From Streptomyces nigrescens (GTDB lineage: Bacteria > Actinomycetota > Actinomycetes > Streptomycetales > Streptomycetaceae): a stretch of 64,000 nucleotides of DNA. Every line of letters starts with the position of its first letter. The stretch's first letter is position 1. Below the pieces are notes generated by a model that saw nothing but the letters and a program-made list of their open reading frames with translations, did not search any database and was not told where the DNA came from. This document shows, piece by piece, positions 18,138 through 26,875 of the stretch. A program made the translations under genes and the position numbers. The stretch covers positions 6,572,001 through 6,636,000 of the forward strand of contig AP026073.1 of NCBI GenBank assembly GCA_024349765.1, in the 5' to 3' direction.

Positions 18138-20822
18138 TCAGAAGAGGCTCAGCAACGCCTCCGTCGGGTCGATTGCCGTGGATTCGCCGTCGGGGAGGGC
18201 GAGTTCGAACCAGACCGTCTTGCCGCGCGGGGTGCGGCGGCTGCCCCAGCCCTCGCTCAGCAGGCCGACGAGCTGCAGCCCGCGGCCGCCCTCGTCGGTG
18301 TCGCGGGCGCGGCGGCGGCGCGGCTGGGCGAGGTCGGCGTCCCAGACCTCGCACACCAGCGTGCGGTCCAGCAGCAGCCGGAGCCGGATCTCGCCGTGGC
18401 CGTGCCGCAGCGCATTGGTCACCAACTCGCTGACCAGCAGTTCCGTCGTGTCGACCAGGTCCTGCAGGCCCCAGTCGGTCAGCTGGTCGCGGGCCAGTTC
18501 GCGGGCCCGGGCCACCGAGCGGGCCTCCGGCGCGAGGCTCCAGTCGCCCACCGCGTCCTTGGGCAGCCCGTGCACCCGCGCCATCAGCAGCGCGATGTCG
18601 TCCTCGCCGTGCGAGGTGTCCAGGGCGCTGAGCACGTGGTCGCAGGCGTCCTCCAGCGGGCGGTCGGCGCCCGACAGCGCCCGGCGGAACGCCTGCAGCC
18701 CCTCGTCCAGCGGGTGTTCGCGGGACTCGACCAGGCCGTCGGTGTACAGCGCGAGCAGCGCCCCGTCCGGCAGTTCGACCTCGATCTCCTCGAACGGTTC
18801 GCCGCCCACCCCCAGCGGCATCCCCGGCGGTACGTCGAGCAGCAGCGCGTCCTCGCCCTCCTCGACGAGCACGGGCGGCAGATGTCCGGCGTTGGCGAAC
18901 GTGGCGCGCCGGGTGACCGGGTCGTAGACGGCGTAGACGCAGGTGGCGAGGTAGACCTCGGAGAGGTCGGCGGTACGGGCGGAGCGCCTCGGCTCCGGGG
19001 CGGAGGCGGCGGTGCCCGAACGGCCGCGCGCACCCCGGCCCTTGGCGCGGCCGTCGCCGCCGCCGCCGAGCCCGCGGGCGATCTCGTCCAGCGCGGAGAG
19101 CACCTCGGCCGGTTCCAGGTCGAGCAGGGCCAGCGTCCGCACGGCGGTGCGGAGTTCGCCCATGGCCACGGCGGCGCGCAGTCCGCGGCCCATGACGTCG
19201 CCGACGACCAACGCCGTGCGGTGGCCGGGGAGTTCGATGACGTCGAACCAGTCGCCGCCGACCTCGGTGGCGGTGGTGCCGGGGAGGTAGCGGCAGGCGA
19301 TGTCGAGGCCGGCCGCCTCCGGGTCGCCCGGCGGCAGCAGGCTGCGCTGCAATATCAGGGCGCGTTCGTGTTCGCGGCGGTAGAGGCGGGCGTTGTCGAT
19401 GCAGACCGCGGCGCGCGCGGCGAGTTCGACGGCGAGTGCGGTGTCGCGTTCGCCGAACGGCTCGCTGCCCTTGGTGCGGGAGAACTGCACCAGCCCGACG
19501 ACGGTGTCCCGGGCGACCATCGGGACGGCGAGGGTGGAGTGCACCACGGCGCCCATCCCCGGCCCGTCGTCGCTCTCCCGGCCGGGGATGATCTGGGCCC
19601 GGGCGGTGCGCAGGGCGCCGGCGCAGGGGGAGTTGAACGGGTAGCGGTGGACGGCGCCGACCGCGACCGGGCCCGGTGCGTCCTGTGACTCGCAGCAGGG
19701 GCCCCCGGCGAGCGGGGCGTCGGAGACGGCGCTGGCGAAGGCGACCCGGCGGAGCTCGGCGCTGCCGTCGCTGGTGCCGGGCGGGGCCTCGTCGCCGGAG
19801 AGCAGGCCCTGGTAGAGGTCCACGGAGGCCAGGTCGCAGAACTGGGGGACGGCGACGTCGAGGAGGGTGCGGGCGGTGGTCTCCAGGTCGAGGGAGTTGC
19901 CTATCCGGGCGCCGGCCTCGTTCAGCAGGGCGAGGTTGCGGCGGGCGTTGGCGGCCTCGCGCTCGGCCCGGCGCCGGCCGGTGACGTCGGCGGCGAGCGC
20001 GGCGACGCCGATGGGGCGGCCGCTGGCGCCGTGCAGCCGGTAGAGCGAGATCGACCAGCGGCGGCGCTCGTCCTCGCCGGGTACCGCGCCGACCAGTTGC
20101 ATTTCGGTGACCGGTTCGCCGGTGTCCAGGACGCGGCGCAGGGCGACGGTCATCCGCTCGGCCTCGGGGCGGGGCAGGAAGTCGTACGGGGTGCAGCCGC
20201 GGTACTTGCTCGCCGGGCCGCCGAAGACCGTGGCGAAGCGTTCGTTGACGCGCAGCAGCTTCAGGTCCGTGCCGAACAGGGTGAAGCCCATGGGAGATTG
20301 ACCGAAAACGGCCTGCGAGGCGGCGAGGTCGGTCTCGATACCGCGCAGCGCCCGGACGTCGACGACGACGCAGACCGCGGCGCGTTCGCCCTCCTCGTTG
20401 CGGGAGGGCATGACGTAGATCTCGGCGAGCCCGTCGGCCGGTCCGTCCTCGTTCCGGCGGTAGGGCACCAGGCCGGTCCACTCCCGGCCGTCGAGGATCT
20501 CGGAGACCTTGCGGCGCCCGGTTTCCCGCAACTCGCTGGGTACGAAGGCCGCTACGGGGTCCTTGCCGAGGGCGTAGCGGGCGGGGATGCCGAGCATCTG
20601 CTCGGCGCGCTCGCTCCACTGGTCGATGCGTCCGTCGGGTCCGAGGGAGAAGGAGGCCACCCGGATGTAGTCGTAGATCGATCCGGGGCGGCTGCTCTGC
20701 CAGACGGGCGGGCCCTGCGGTTCGCGCGCGTGCGGACGGGCACCTGGGTCGCCGGGGCCGTCCACACCGCCCCGACCATCGGCCTGTGCGGGTTCTGCCC
20801 CGCCAGATGACATCTCGCTCAC
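18138..20822 (-). CDS. PAS-GAF-SpoIIE serine phosphatase with fused anti-sigma-type ATPase domain
   Basis: An 894-residue multidomain signalling protein. Two PAS domains fill roughly residues 50-290, a GAF domain about 295-470, a PP2C/SpoIIE phosphatase about 490-720 and a GHKL ATPase about 740-890. Phosphatase metal sites are visible in VGGDWFDV, VVGDVMGRG and LYTDGLVE. The ATPase has the N box ELVTNALRHGHG and G box DEGGRGLQLV. Such proteins act in Streptomyces partner-switching: the phosphatase dephosphorylates an anti-sigma antagonist and the ATPase can act as kinase. The GTG at 20822 follows GGAGGGG nine bases upstream. The regulated sigma factor is not in the window. Confidence 0.92.
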   Translation of the reverse strand: MSEMSSGGAEPAQADGRGGVDGPGDPGARPHAREPQGPPVWQSSRPGSIYDYIRVASFSLGPDGRIDQWSERAEQMLGIPARYALGKDPVAAFVPSELRETGRRKVSEILDGREWTGLVPYRRNEDGPADGLAEIYVMPSRNEEGERAAVCVVVDVRALRGIETDLAASQAVFGQSPMGFTLFGTDLKLLRVNERFATVFGGPASKYRGCTPYDFLPRPEAERMTVALRRVLDTGEPVTEMQLVGAVPGEDERRRWSISLYRLHGASGRPIGVAALAADVTGRRRAEREAANARRNLALLNEAGARIGNSLDLETTARTLLDVAVPQFCDLASVDLYQGLLSGDEAPPGTSDGSAELRRVAFASAVSDAPLAGGPCCESQDAPGPVAVGAVHRYPFNSPCAGALRTARAQIIPGRESDDGPGMGAVVHSTLAVPMVARDTVVGLVQFSRTKGSEPFGERDTALAVELAARAAVCIDNARLYRREHERALILQRSLLPPGDPEAAGLDIACRYLPGTTATEVGGDWFDVIELPGHRTALVVGDVMGRGLRAAVAMGELRTAVRTLALLDLEPAEVLSALDEIARGLGGGGDGRAKGRGARGRSGTAASAPEPRRSARTADLSEVYLATCVYAVYDPVTRRATFANAGHLPPVLVEEGEDALLLDVPPGMPLGVGGEPFEEIEVELPDGALLALYTDGLVESREHPLDEGLQAFRRALSGADRPLEDACDHVLSALDTSHGEDDIALLMARVHGLPKDAVGDWSLAPEARSVARARELARDQLTDWGLQDLVDTTELLVSELVTNALRHGHGEIRLRLLLDRTLVCEVWDADLAQPRRRRARDTDEGGRGLQLVGLLSEGWGSRRTPRGKTVWFELALPDGESTAIDPTEALLSLF

Positions 20823-20984
20823 GAGCCCCGTCCCCTCCAGCTCATCGTGCCCGGACCGGACCAGCCTGAGTATCCAACACCGCGGCTATCCGGAACACGG
20901 TCTTCACGATCACAGCACAGTCTCGATCGCAGGCCATCGACAAAATGTCGATGAAATGGCAACGATCAGGACCCCACCTGTCTC

Positions 20985-21482
20985 CTAACCAGCCACCGAC
21001 AGCTCGAACCACACTGTCTTGCCACTCTTTCCGCGACGGGTCCCCCAGCGCCGGGAACTGCAGGCGACCAGCTGCAATCCGCGTCCCCCCTCGTCGTCGG
21101 GGGCGGCGGTGCGCTCCTGCGGCGGGTCGGGCAGCGGATCGGAGACCTCGACGAGGAGCTCGCCGGCGCTCAGCAGGACCATGCGCACCCCGATCGGTCC
21201 GGTGGCATGACGCAGGGAGTTGGTGACGAGCTCGCTGACGAGAAGTACGGCCACGTCGGCGGCGCCGTTCAGGCCCCAGTCGTTGAGCACCCGGCGGACG
21301 ACGGTGCGGGCGGTGCGCACGGCCCCCGGGTCGGCCGGGAAGCTCCATTCGGCGATCGGTGAGCCGGTGGCCCTGCCGCGCTTGCGGACGTGGTCGGTGC
21401 CGGGTGCCGGGGAGCCTTCCGCTGCGCTGTCGCTCACGCCGATCACATCCCAGCCGAGGCATCCCCGTCGGAGTACCCGCAT
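20985..21482 (-). CDS. RsbW-like ATP-binding protein (anti-sigma kinase family)
   Basis: A protein of up to 165 residues with one HATPase_c_2 domain. The N box ELVTNSLRHA and the G box DDEGGRGLQLV are intact, and the C-terminus GKTVWFEL is typical. Stand-alone proteins of this type phosphorylate STAS-domain antagonists or bind sigma factors. The start is uncertain: the ATG at 21482 has no good ribosome binding site, and GTG codons at 21446 and 21437 would give a 153- or 150-residue protein that begins just before the conserved domain. It lies upstream of the phosphatase gene on the same strand, 160 bp away, so the two may be functionally linked. Confidence 0.85.
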   Translation of the reverse strand: MRVLRRGCLGWDVIGVSDSAAEGSPAPGTDHVRKRGRATGSPIAEWSFPADPGAVRTARTVVRRVLNDWGLNGAADVAVLLVSELVTNSLRHATGPIGVRMVLLSAGELLVEVSDPLPDPPQERTAAPDDEGGRGLQLVACSSRRWGTRRGKSGKTVWFELSVAG

Positions 21483-21712
21483 TCAAGGGCTCAATCAGGA
21501 CATACCCGATATCGAGGGTGAAGTATCGCCCGCAACCGTGCACCGTGGAGCAAATGGCGCATATGTCTGCAGTGACGTGAGAGAGGCCTGGTGGGCGGAC
21601 ACGCGTGCGCGGCAGAAGGGCCGCGCCACGCCGGGCGTGCCGGGCGGCGGACGGCCGACCGCGCGCCCTCAGGGGCCCGCTCGGCGGCGTGCGGCGGGGC
21701 CACGGTCCGCGC

Positions 21713-22138
21713 TCAGCGGCGTACGCCCGGCACCCCGGCAGCCGTGGCGGCCAGCCGTCGCATCGCCTCGGCGACCGCCGGCCGGTCCTGGTCCAGCCAG
21801 TCGACCTGCTCTTCCTCCCCGGGCCGCAGCCAGCGCAGCTCGTCGTGATCCTCGAGCGGCCGCGGCACCCCGGACACCAGCCGCGCCGTCCACACCTGGA
21901 GGACGTAGCCGGGCCGCAGCACCCACTCTCCCGGGATGCGGTCCCCGATCTCGGTCTCGACGCCGAGCTCCTCGCGCAGCTCGCGCTTCAGCGCCCGCTC
22001 GGGCGTCTCGCCGTCCTCGACCTTGCCGCCGGGCAGCTCCCAGCGGCCGGCCAGCGCGGGCGGTGCGCTGCGCCGGGCGGCCAGCAGCCGCCCGCCTTCG
22101 CACACCGCTCCGCCCACCACTACGTGCACCGTCGTCAT
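21713..22138 (-). CDS. Nudix hydrolase (MutT/8-oxo-dGTPase type)
   Basis: A 141-residue hydrolase of nucleoside diphosphates linked to another group. The complete Nudix box is visible at residues 38-60 (GGKVEDGETPERALKRELRE, then ELGV). The flanking sequence (RWELPGGKVEDGE; RPGYVLQVW; WLRPGEEEQVDWLDQDRPAV) matches the MutT-like (deoxy)nucleoside triphosphate pyrophosphohydrolases that sanitise the nucleotide pool. The frame is open for 99 more codons upstream, but those overlap the next gene and lack conservation; the ATG at 22138 is preferred. Confidence 0.9.
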   Translation of the reverse strand: MTTVHVVVGGAVCEGGRLLAARRSAPPALAGRWELPGGKVEDGETPERALKRELREELGVETEIGDRIPGEWVLRPGYVLQVWTARLVSGVPRPLEDHDELRWLRPGEEEQVDWLDQDRPAVAEAMRRLAATAAGVPGVRR

Positions 22139-22188
22139 GCGCGGCAGCCTACGTCCCCCGTCCTCGTCCCGCTTCTGCGCGGCGTCCC

Positions 22189-22368
22189 TCAGGTCGCCGC
22201 GCGATCGACCTTCTCGACCACGTAAAGCCGCTGGTTGCCCCGGGTATCGAGCCGTTCGGCCACCCGCTCCGCCTCCGCTCGGGTGGCATAACGGCCCACG
22301 CGATACCGGTTGCCGCCTTCGTCCTGGCGGATGACGAGCCAGGGCAGCACGGCCCCGTTGTCGGTCAT
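22189..22368 (-). CDS. Small SPOR-like domain protein
   Basis: A 59-residue protein. The pattern PWLVIRQDEGGNRYRVGRYATRAEAERVAERL is like the short SPOR-type repeat annotated in many Streptomyces small proteins, with the YRVGRYATRAEAE strand-helix. There is no signal peptide, so it should be cytoplasmic. The ATG is well placed after GGAGGGG. It lies 50 bp upstream of the Nudix gene on the same strand and may be cotranscribed with it. Function unknown; true SPOR domains bind denuded peptidoglycan, which does not fit a cytoplasmic location. Confidence 0.75.
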   Translation of the reverse strand: MTDNGAVLPWLVIRQDEGGNRYRVGRYATRAEAERVAERLDTRGNQRLYVVEKVDRAAT

Positions 22369-22631
22369 TGCGCCCCTCCGTCCGCCGGACAGCGCGCCGT
22401 GACGCGCCCCTCGTGTGCTGATGCCGAAATCGCAATCCGCATATGCCCGAGCGTACGCCCGACCTTTACGCACCGGATATGGAATTACACAAAGAGATAC
22501 CGAACCGGCCACCCGCGGGCCCCGGCGTACCGGAGGCGGCCTGCGAGTGGCCGGTGTGGCCCGAACGACTCGGGCACGTGTGGTGGGGAAGGGGGCGACC
22601 CGGCGCGGGCCACCCCGAGGGGCGGGATCCC

Positions 22632-24350
22632 TTACGCCCCCACGGGCGCCTTGGTCCCCTCGGCCGCTCCCGTCCCGTCGGCCTCTCCGGTCTCGTCCGC
22701 CGCACGGCTCTCCTCGGCGGCGAGCTCGTCCTCGACCGTCACCAGGGACGGGTTGCGCCAGGAGCTGCGCACGCCCCAGTAGTAGAAGGCGAGCGCGATC
22801 ACGGCGACCAGGAGGATGTCCCAGCCCTCCGGCAGGTAGCCCTTGCCGCCGAAGTCCTTGCCGCCCAGGTAGGACACGGCGGCCATGACCAGCAGGTACG
22901 CCACCATCCAGGCACCGGCCTTCAGGTGCGGGAGCAGCGCGGCCCACGGCTTGCGGCCCTGGGTGAGCGGCTTGCCGATCTCGTACCAGGCCCAGACGGG
23001 CAGGCCGACGGCCATGATCAGGATGACCTTGCCGGTCAGCGGCCAGCGGCCCCAGTAGAGGACCAGCGAGCCGAAGATCATCGCGATCGGGGCGATGACC
23101 GGCATGGCGCGCAGCTTGACCGGGCGCTTGAGGTCCGGCGACAGCCGGCGCAGCGACATCACGGCGACCGGGCCGGTGATGTACGAGATGACCGTGGCGA
23201 CCGAGACGATCTCGGCCAGCGAGCCCCAGCCGCGGAAGACCGCGAGGAAGAGGAACGCGATCACGAGGTTGAGCAGCAGCGCCGGGCGCGGCACACCGGT
23301 CTTCTTGTCCACCCTGCCGAAGACGCCGGGCAGGTGGCCGTTCTCCTGCACGCCCTGGATCATGCGCGAGGTGGTGGCGGCGTAGATCATGCCGGTGCCG
23401 GACGGCGAGACGAAGGCGTCCGCGTAGAGCAGCAGCGCGAGCCAGTTCAGGCCCCAGGCCACAGCCAGGTCGGCGAGCGGCGAGTTGAAGCCGAGGCCGG
23501 CCCAGCCGCCGCTGGCGCCCAGCTTGTCGCCGGGGACCGCCATCAGGAACGCGACCTGCAGCGCCACGTAGATGACCAGCGCGATGATGATCGACGAGAC
23601 CACGGCCTTGGGCAGCGACTTGCCGGGGTTGCGGGCCTCGGCGGCGAGGTTCAGCGGGGACTGGAAGCCGTTGTAGGCCCAGACGATGCCGGAGACCGCG
23701 ACGGCGGTGAAGACCGAGCTCCAGCCGTTGGGGGTGAAGCCCCCGTGGTGCGCGATGTTGCTGGTGTCGAAGTGCGCCAGCATCAGGGCGCTGGCGGTCA
23801 GCACCGGGACGACGACCTTGAAGACCGTGATCGCGGTGTTGGTCTTCGCGAACAGCGAGATCGCGAACCAGTTGAGGAAGAAGTAGAAGATCAGCAGGAT
23901 GCTGGCGAGCCCGACGCCGGAGCCGGTCAGCTCCTTGCCGTCGTAGAGCGCCTGCGCCCAGCCGAAGTCCCACGAGCTCATGTACTGGACGGAGGCGGTG
24001 GCCTCGCCGGGGATGACCGAAACGATGGCGATCCAGTTGGCCCACGCGGCGAGGTAGCCGGCGAGCGAGCCGTGCGAGTACTGGCCGTAACGGACCATGC
24101 CGCCGGCCTTCGGGAACATCGCGCCGAGCTCGGAGTAGGTCAGGGCGATGGTGAGTGCGACCAGCGCGCCGATGATCCAGGCGAGGATCGCGGCCGGTCC
24201 CGCGATGGCGGCGGCCCGCTCGGCCCCGAAGAGCCAGCCGGAACCGATGATGGACCCGAGACCCGTGGCGGTCAGGGCGATGGTCCCGAGGGACCGACGG
24301 TAATGCGAGTGCGAACCCTGCTCCGCACCCGGGTTTTTCGTCGTGCTCAC
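22632..24350 (-). CDS. APC-family amino acid permease
   Basis: A 572-residue membrane transporter with about 12-14 helices. The N-terminal motif LTATGLGSIIGSGWLFG is the APC substrate-binding helix 1. TYSELGAMFPKAGGMVRYGQ in helix 3 is also diagnostic. The C-terminal 40 residues are a soluble acidic tail rich in Glu, Ala and Thr. The GTG at 24350 follows AGGAGA eight bases upstream; the longer frame has no ribosome binding site. Substrate cannot be told; the sequence is of the group often annotated as aspartate/proton symporter-like. Confidence 0.9.
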   Translation of the reverse strand: MSTTKNPGAEQGSHSHYRRSLGTIALTATGLGSIIGSGWLFGAERAAAIAGPAAILAWIIGALVALTIALTYSELGAMFPKAGGMVRYGQYSHGSLAGYLAAWANWIAIVSVIPGEATASVQYMSSWDFGWAQALYDGKELTGSGVGLASILLIFYFFLNWFAISLFAKTNTAITVFKVVVPVLTASALMLAHFDTSNIAHHGGFTPNGWSSVFTAVAVSGIVWAYNGFQSPLNLAAEARNPGKSLPKAVVSSIIIALVIYVALQVAFLMAVPGDKLGASGGWAGLGFNSPLADLAVAWGLNWLALLLYADAFVSPSGTGMIYAATTSRMIQGVQENGHLPGVFGRVDKKTGVPRPALLLNLVIAFLFLAVFRGWGSLAEIVSVATVISYITGPVAVMSLRRLSPDLKRPVKLRAMPVIAPIAMIFGSLVLYWGRWPLTGKVILIMAVGLPVWAWYEIGKPLTQGRKPWAALLPHLKAGAWMVAYLLVMAAVSYLGGKDFGGKGYLPEGWDILLVAVIALAFYYWGVRSSWRNPSLVTVEDELAAEESRAADETGEADGTGAAEGTKAPVGA

Positions 24351-24941
24351 GTGCTGGTCTCCTGGTCTTCCCCCGTGCCGTGCACAAACTTCGCCATCGT
24401 AAGAGCGAATCCGAAGATCGGATTCCCGCACTCGGCCAAAACAGCCACCCAGTTGAGGGTCTGTGAGGTTTGCAACACCAAGATCCGGCCAACATTTAGG
24501 TTAATTTCCGGACGAATCGGACAACGGACTTGAGGCCGAAAGTAACTACGGATCCCGCACGGGACGCAGCCTCGGTCCCGCACACGAGACGCACGCGGGA
24601 CACACGCGGGACGCACGCGAGAAGACCGTCCCCTCGGGAACACCGGCCCACGGGAAGGCCAGCCCACGGGAACACCGACCCTCGGGCCGCCCTCGGGGGT
24701 GCCGCCCGTCGCGGGGTGCCGTCCCTCGCGGGGTGCCGTCCCTCGGGAAGACCGCCTCCTCGGGAATACCGCCTCCCCCCGCCGCGTTGTCGGCCCACAG
24801 GGGGCGCACGCAACCCCTACGGGATCCGTTCGCCCCCGCCCTAGGGGCAAGGCCGCTCCACGGGGCCGCTCTACGGGACCTCCCTACGGGGCCGCTCTAC
24901 CGGGCAGAGGCCGGCGACCGACCGAGCGCCCGCCCCGCCGC
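24351..24941. repeat. Intergenic region with degenerate GC-rich short repeats
   Basis: About 590 bp between the permease and the GntR regulator hold no credible gene. From about 24550 to 24905 the sequence is built from degenerate short words: ACGCGGGAC repeated near 24590-24620, CCCACGGGAA and CCCTCGGG near 24650-24700, GGGGTGCCGTCCCTCG twice near 24713-24750, and CCGCTCTACGGG-type words three times near 24850-24905. All reading frames through it are low-complexity Arg/Pro/Gly and have no conserved look. It may be a decayed tandem array. Confidence 0.55.
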
Positions 24942-25694
24942 CTACTTCACCGGCAGGTGGTACGCGACCCGGTAGCGGTCCGCGAGCGTGATGATGTCGG
25001 CCGTCTCGACCGGGCGGCCGCCCGCGAAGTACGTCCGCGAGATCACCAGCACCGCATGGCCCGGGACCCCGCCCAGCGCCATGGCCTCCTCGGCCAGCGC
25101 GGGGCGCGCACCGACCTCCTCGATGACGTTGTCCACCACGACGTCGATGGCCGCCATCCGTTCGACGACGCCGCGCCCGGCCAGCGGCCCCTCCTCGGGC
25201 AGCATCACCGGAGTCCGGCCGGTCACCTCCAGCGGCTCCCAGGACGTCGAGAGCATCGCCGGCTCGCCCTCCGCGCGGAAGAGATAGCGGGTCCGCATGA
25301 CCCTGCCGCCCGGCGGGATCCGCAGTCGGCCGGCGACCGCCGAACTGGCCGCCTCCTGCTCGCTGCTGGACTCCCAGGTGCCGCGCACCCGCTCGTCCGT
25401 CTGCTCCTGCCGGAAGGGCGTGCATCCACCCACCGCATGGAACCCGACCCGCGCGATACGCCGCGGCACGGGCTGCTCCCGTACGTACGTCCCCGACCCC
25501 GAGCGGCCCTCGACGAGCCCCTCCGCCATCAGGACCTTGCGGGCCTCCAGGGCGACGGTGTCCGAGACGCCGTACTCCTCGCGGATCCGGGCCTGGGAGG
25601 GGAGGCGGGTGTGCGGCGGCAGCACCCCGTCGACGATCTTCTGGCGCAGGTCGCCGGCGACGCGTAGGTACGCGGGCTGCTCACCGAAAGGCAC
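24942..25694 (-). CDS. GntR-family regulator, HutC/UTRA subfamily
   Basis: A 250-residue repressor-type protein. The N-terminal winged helix (LRQKIVDGVLPPHTRLPSQA, then REEYGVSDTVALEARKVL, EGLVEGRSGSGTYV) is typical of GntR. The C-terminal UTRA ligand-binding domain covers roughly residues 85-245, with VMRTRYLFRAEGEPAMLSTS and the final YRVAYHLPVK. Regulators of this subfamily bind sugar phosphates, histidine derivatives or similar small ligands. It is flanked by the APC permease (behind) and by a divergent PIG-L gene; either could be a target. Confidence 0.9.
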   Translation of the reverse strand: MPFGEQPAYLRVAGDLRQKIVDGVLPPHTRLPSQARIREEYGVSDTVALEARKVLMAEGLVEGRSGSGTYVREQPVPRRIARVGFHAVGGCTPFRQEQTDERVRGTWESSSEQEAASSAVAGRLRIPPGGRVMRTRYLFRAEGEPAMLSTSWEPLEVTGRTPVMLPEEGPLAGRGVVERMAAIDVVVDNVIEEVGARPALAEEAMALGGVPGHAVLVISRTYFAGGRPVETADIITLADRYRVAYHLPVK

Positions 25695-26111
25695 GTGCCC
25701 CTCCCAACAGCTTGACAGTCAGCAACAGCGTGGCAACCGCGCGTGGTCGACCGCAACCTCGGGCCAGATATTCACCTGTTGTGATGAAACCCAGCTCAGC
25801 CACCTGGGGGCCGTCCGCGCGGGCACCGGCCGTGCGCATCTTCCGCCTCGCCCACCTCCGGCGTCACACCCGCACGCGCCACCTCGTCATGTCACGATCG
25901 TCCACATGCCCCACCCACGGGGCAGGCACGATGACGACCACGGCAAACAGGCGGCCCGACGACGCCCCGACGGGACGGCCGGACGACCGCCCCGAAAAGC
26001 GACCGAAAAGCGACCGTGCCGGACCATCCCGGAACGGACCGGACCACCCCGGAGCGGACCGGACCACCCCGGAACGGAAACGACCACCCCGGAGCAGGAA
26101 GGAAGGCGCCC
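25695..26111. other. Divergent promoter region between gntR and the PIG-L gene
   Basis: A 417-bp non-coding stretch. It must hold the promoters for both flanking genes. Apart from the 20-bp tandem repeat described separately, there is a doubled CGAAAAGCGAC word near 25993-26015 and a pair of CAACAGC words near 25708-25730 close to the gntR start, which could be part of an autoregulatory site. Confidence 0.4.
26021..26100 (+). repeat. Four head-to-tail copies of a 20-bp repeat before the PIG-L gene
   Basis: Four units in exact 20-bp register at 26021, 26041, 26061 and 26081. The consensus is GGACCACCCCGGARCGGACC; the fourth copy decays at its 3' end where it runs into the ribosome binding site. 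The array ends 11 bp before the ATG of the deacetylase gene, so it is in the 5' leader or promoter. Confidence 0.85.
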
Positions 26112-26861
26112 ATGCCCGCCGAGTCCCACCTCTCCCCCATGCCCAAGGAGTGGCAGCGGGCCCTCGCCGTCGCCGCCCACCCCGACGACCTCGAATACGG
26201 CGCCGCGGCGGCCATCGCCGAATGGACCGCCGCCGGGCGCGAGGTCAGCTACCTCCTGGTCACCCGTGGCGAGGCCGGTATCGACGGGTTGGCCCCCGAG
26301 GAGTGCGCCCGGGTGCGGGAGACCGAACAGCGGGCCGGCGCCGCGCTCGTCGGCGTCCACACCGTGGAATTCCTCGACCACCACCGGGACGGCACGGTCG
26401 AGGGCGGAACGGCGCTGCGCCGCGACCTCTCCGCGGCCATCCGCCGCCACCGCCCGGAGCTCCTGATCACCCTCAACCACCACGACACCTGGGCCGGGGG
26501 GCACTGGAACACCCCGGACCACCGGGTGGTCGGCCGGGCGGTCCTGGACGCGGCGGGCGACGCCGGCAACCGCTGGATCTTCCCGGAGCTCGCCGACGCC
26601 CTCGGCCTCGCCCCCTGGAACGGCGTCCGCTGGGTGGCCGTGGCGGGCTCGCCGTACCCCACCCACGCCGCCGAGGTCGGCCCCGGCATCGACCGCGCGG
26701 TGGCCTCCCTGGCGGCGCACGGTACGTACATCAACGGCCTGCGCGGTCACGGGCAGGACGCGCAGTCCTACGCCCGCGCCTTCATCGAACAGACCCTCCG
26801 CACCGGCGGGGAACGCCACCGGGGCCGGCCGGCGACCCTGTTCGAGCTGTTCCCGCGCTAG
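26112..26861 (+). CDS. PIG-L family deacetylase
   Basis: A 249-residue zinc-dependent N-acetyl hydrolase of the LmbE/MshB fold. The metal motif AHPDDLEYG is at about residues 21-29, and the second histidine region is LNHHDTWAGGHWNTPDHRVVG. The family includes MshB (mycothiol synthesis), Mca, and deacetylases of natural products and cell-wall sugars; this copy is not clearly MshB. The ATG at 26112 follows GGAAGG by six bases. The in-frame upstream part is just the translated 20-bp repeat. Confidence 0.9.
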   Translation: MPAESHLSPMPKEWQRALAVAAHPDDLEYGAAAAIAEWTAAGREVSYLLVTRGEAGIDGLAPEECARVRETEQRAGAALVGVHTVEFLDHHRDGTVEGGTALRRDLSAAIRRHRPELLITLNHHDTWAGGHWNTPDHRVVGRAVLDAAGDAGNRWIFPELADALGLAPWNGVRWVAVAGSPYPTHAAEVGPGIDRAVASLAAHGTYINGLRGHGQDAQSYARAFIEQTLRTGGERHRGRPATLFELFPR

Positions 26862-26875
26862 GCCCCACCGTACGG

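Noticed and set aside
17263-20619. A 1118-codon minus-strand frame through the phosphatase gene and the amidohydrolase remnant
   Set aside because: Runs in a different frame from the phosphatase and is Arg/Pro/Gly-rich throughout; typical GC-driven artefact.
26021-26100. 20-bp repeats as a CRISPR array
   Set aside because: The copies are directly adjacent with no spacers, and there are no cas genes.
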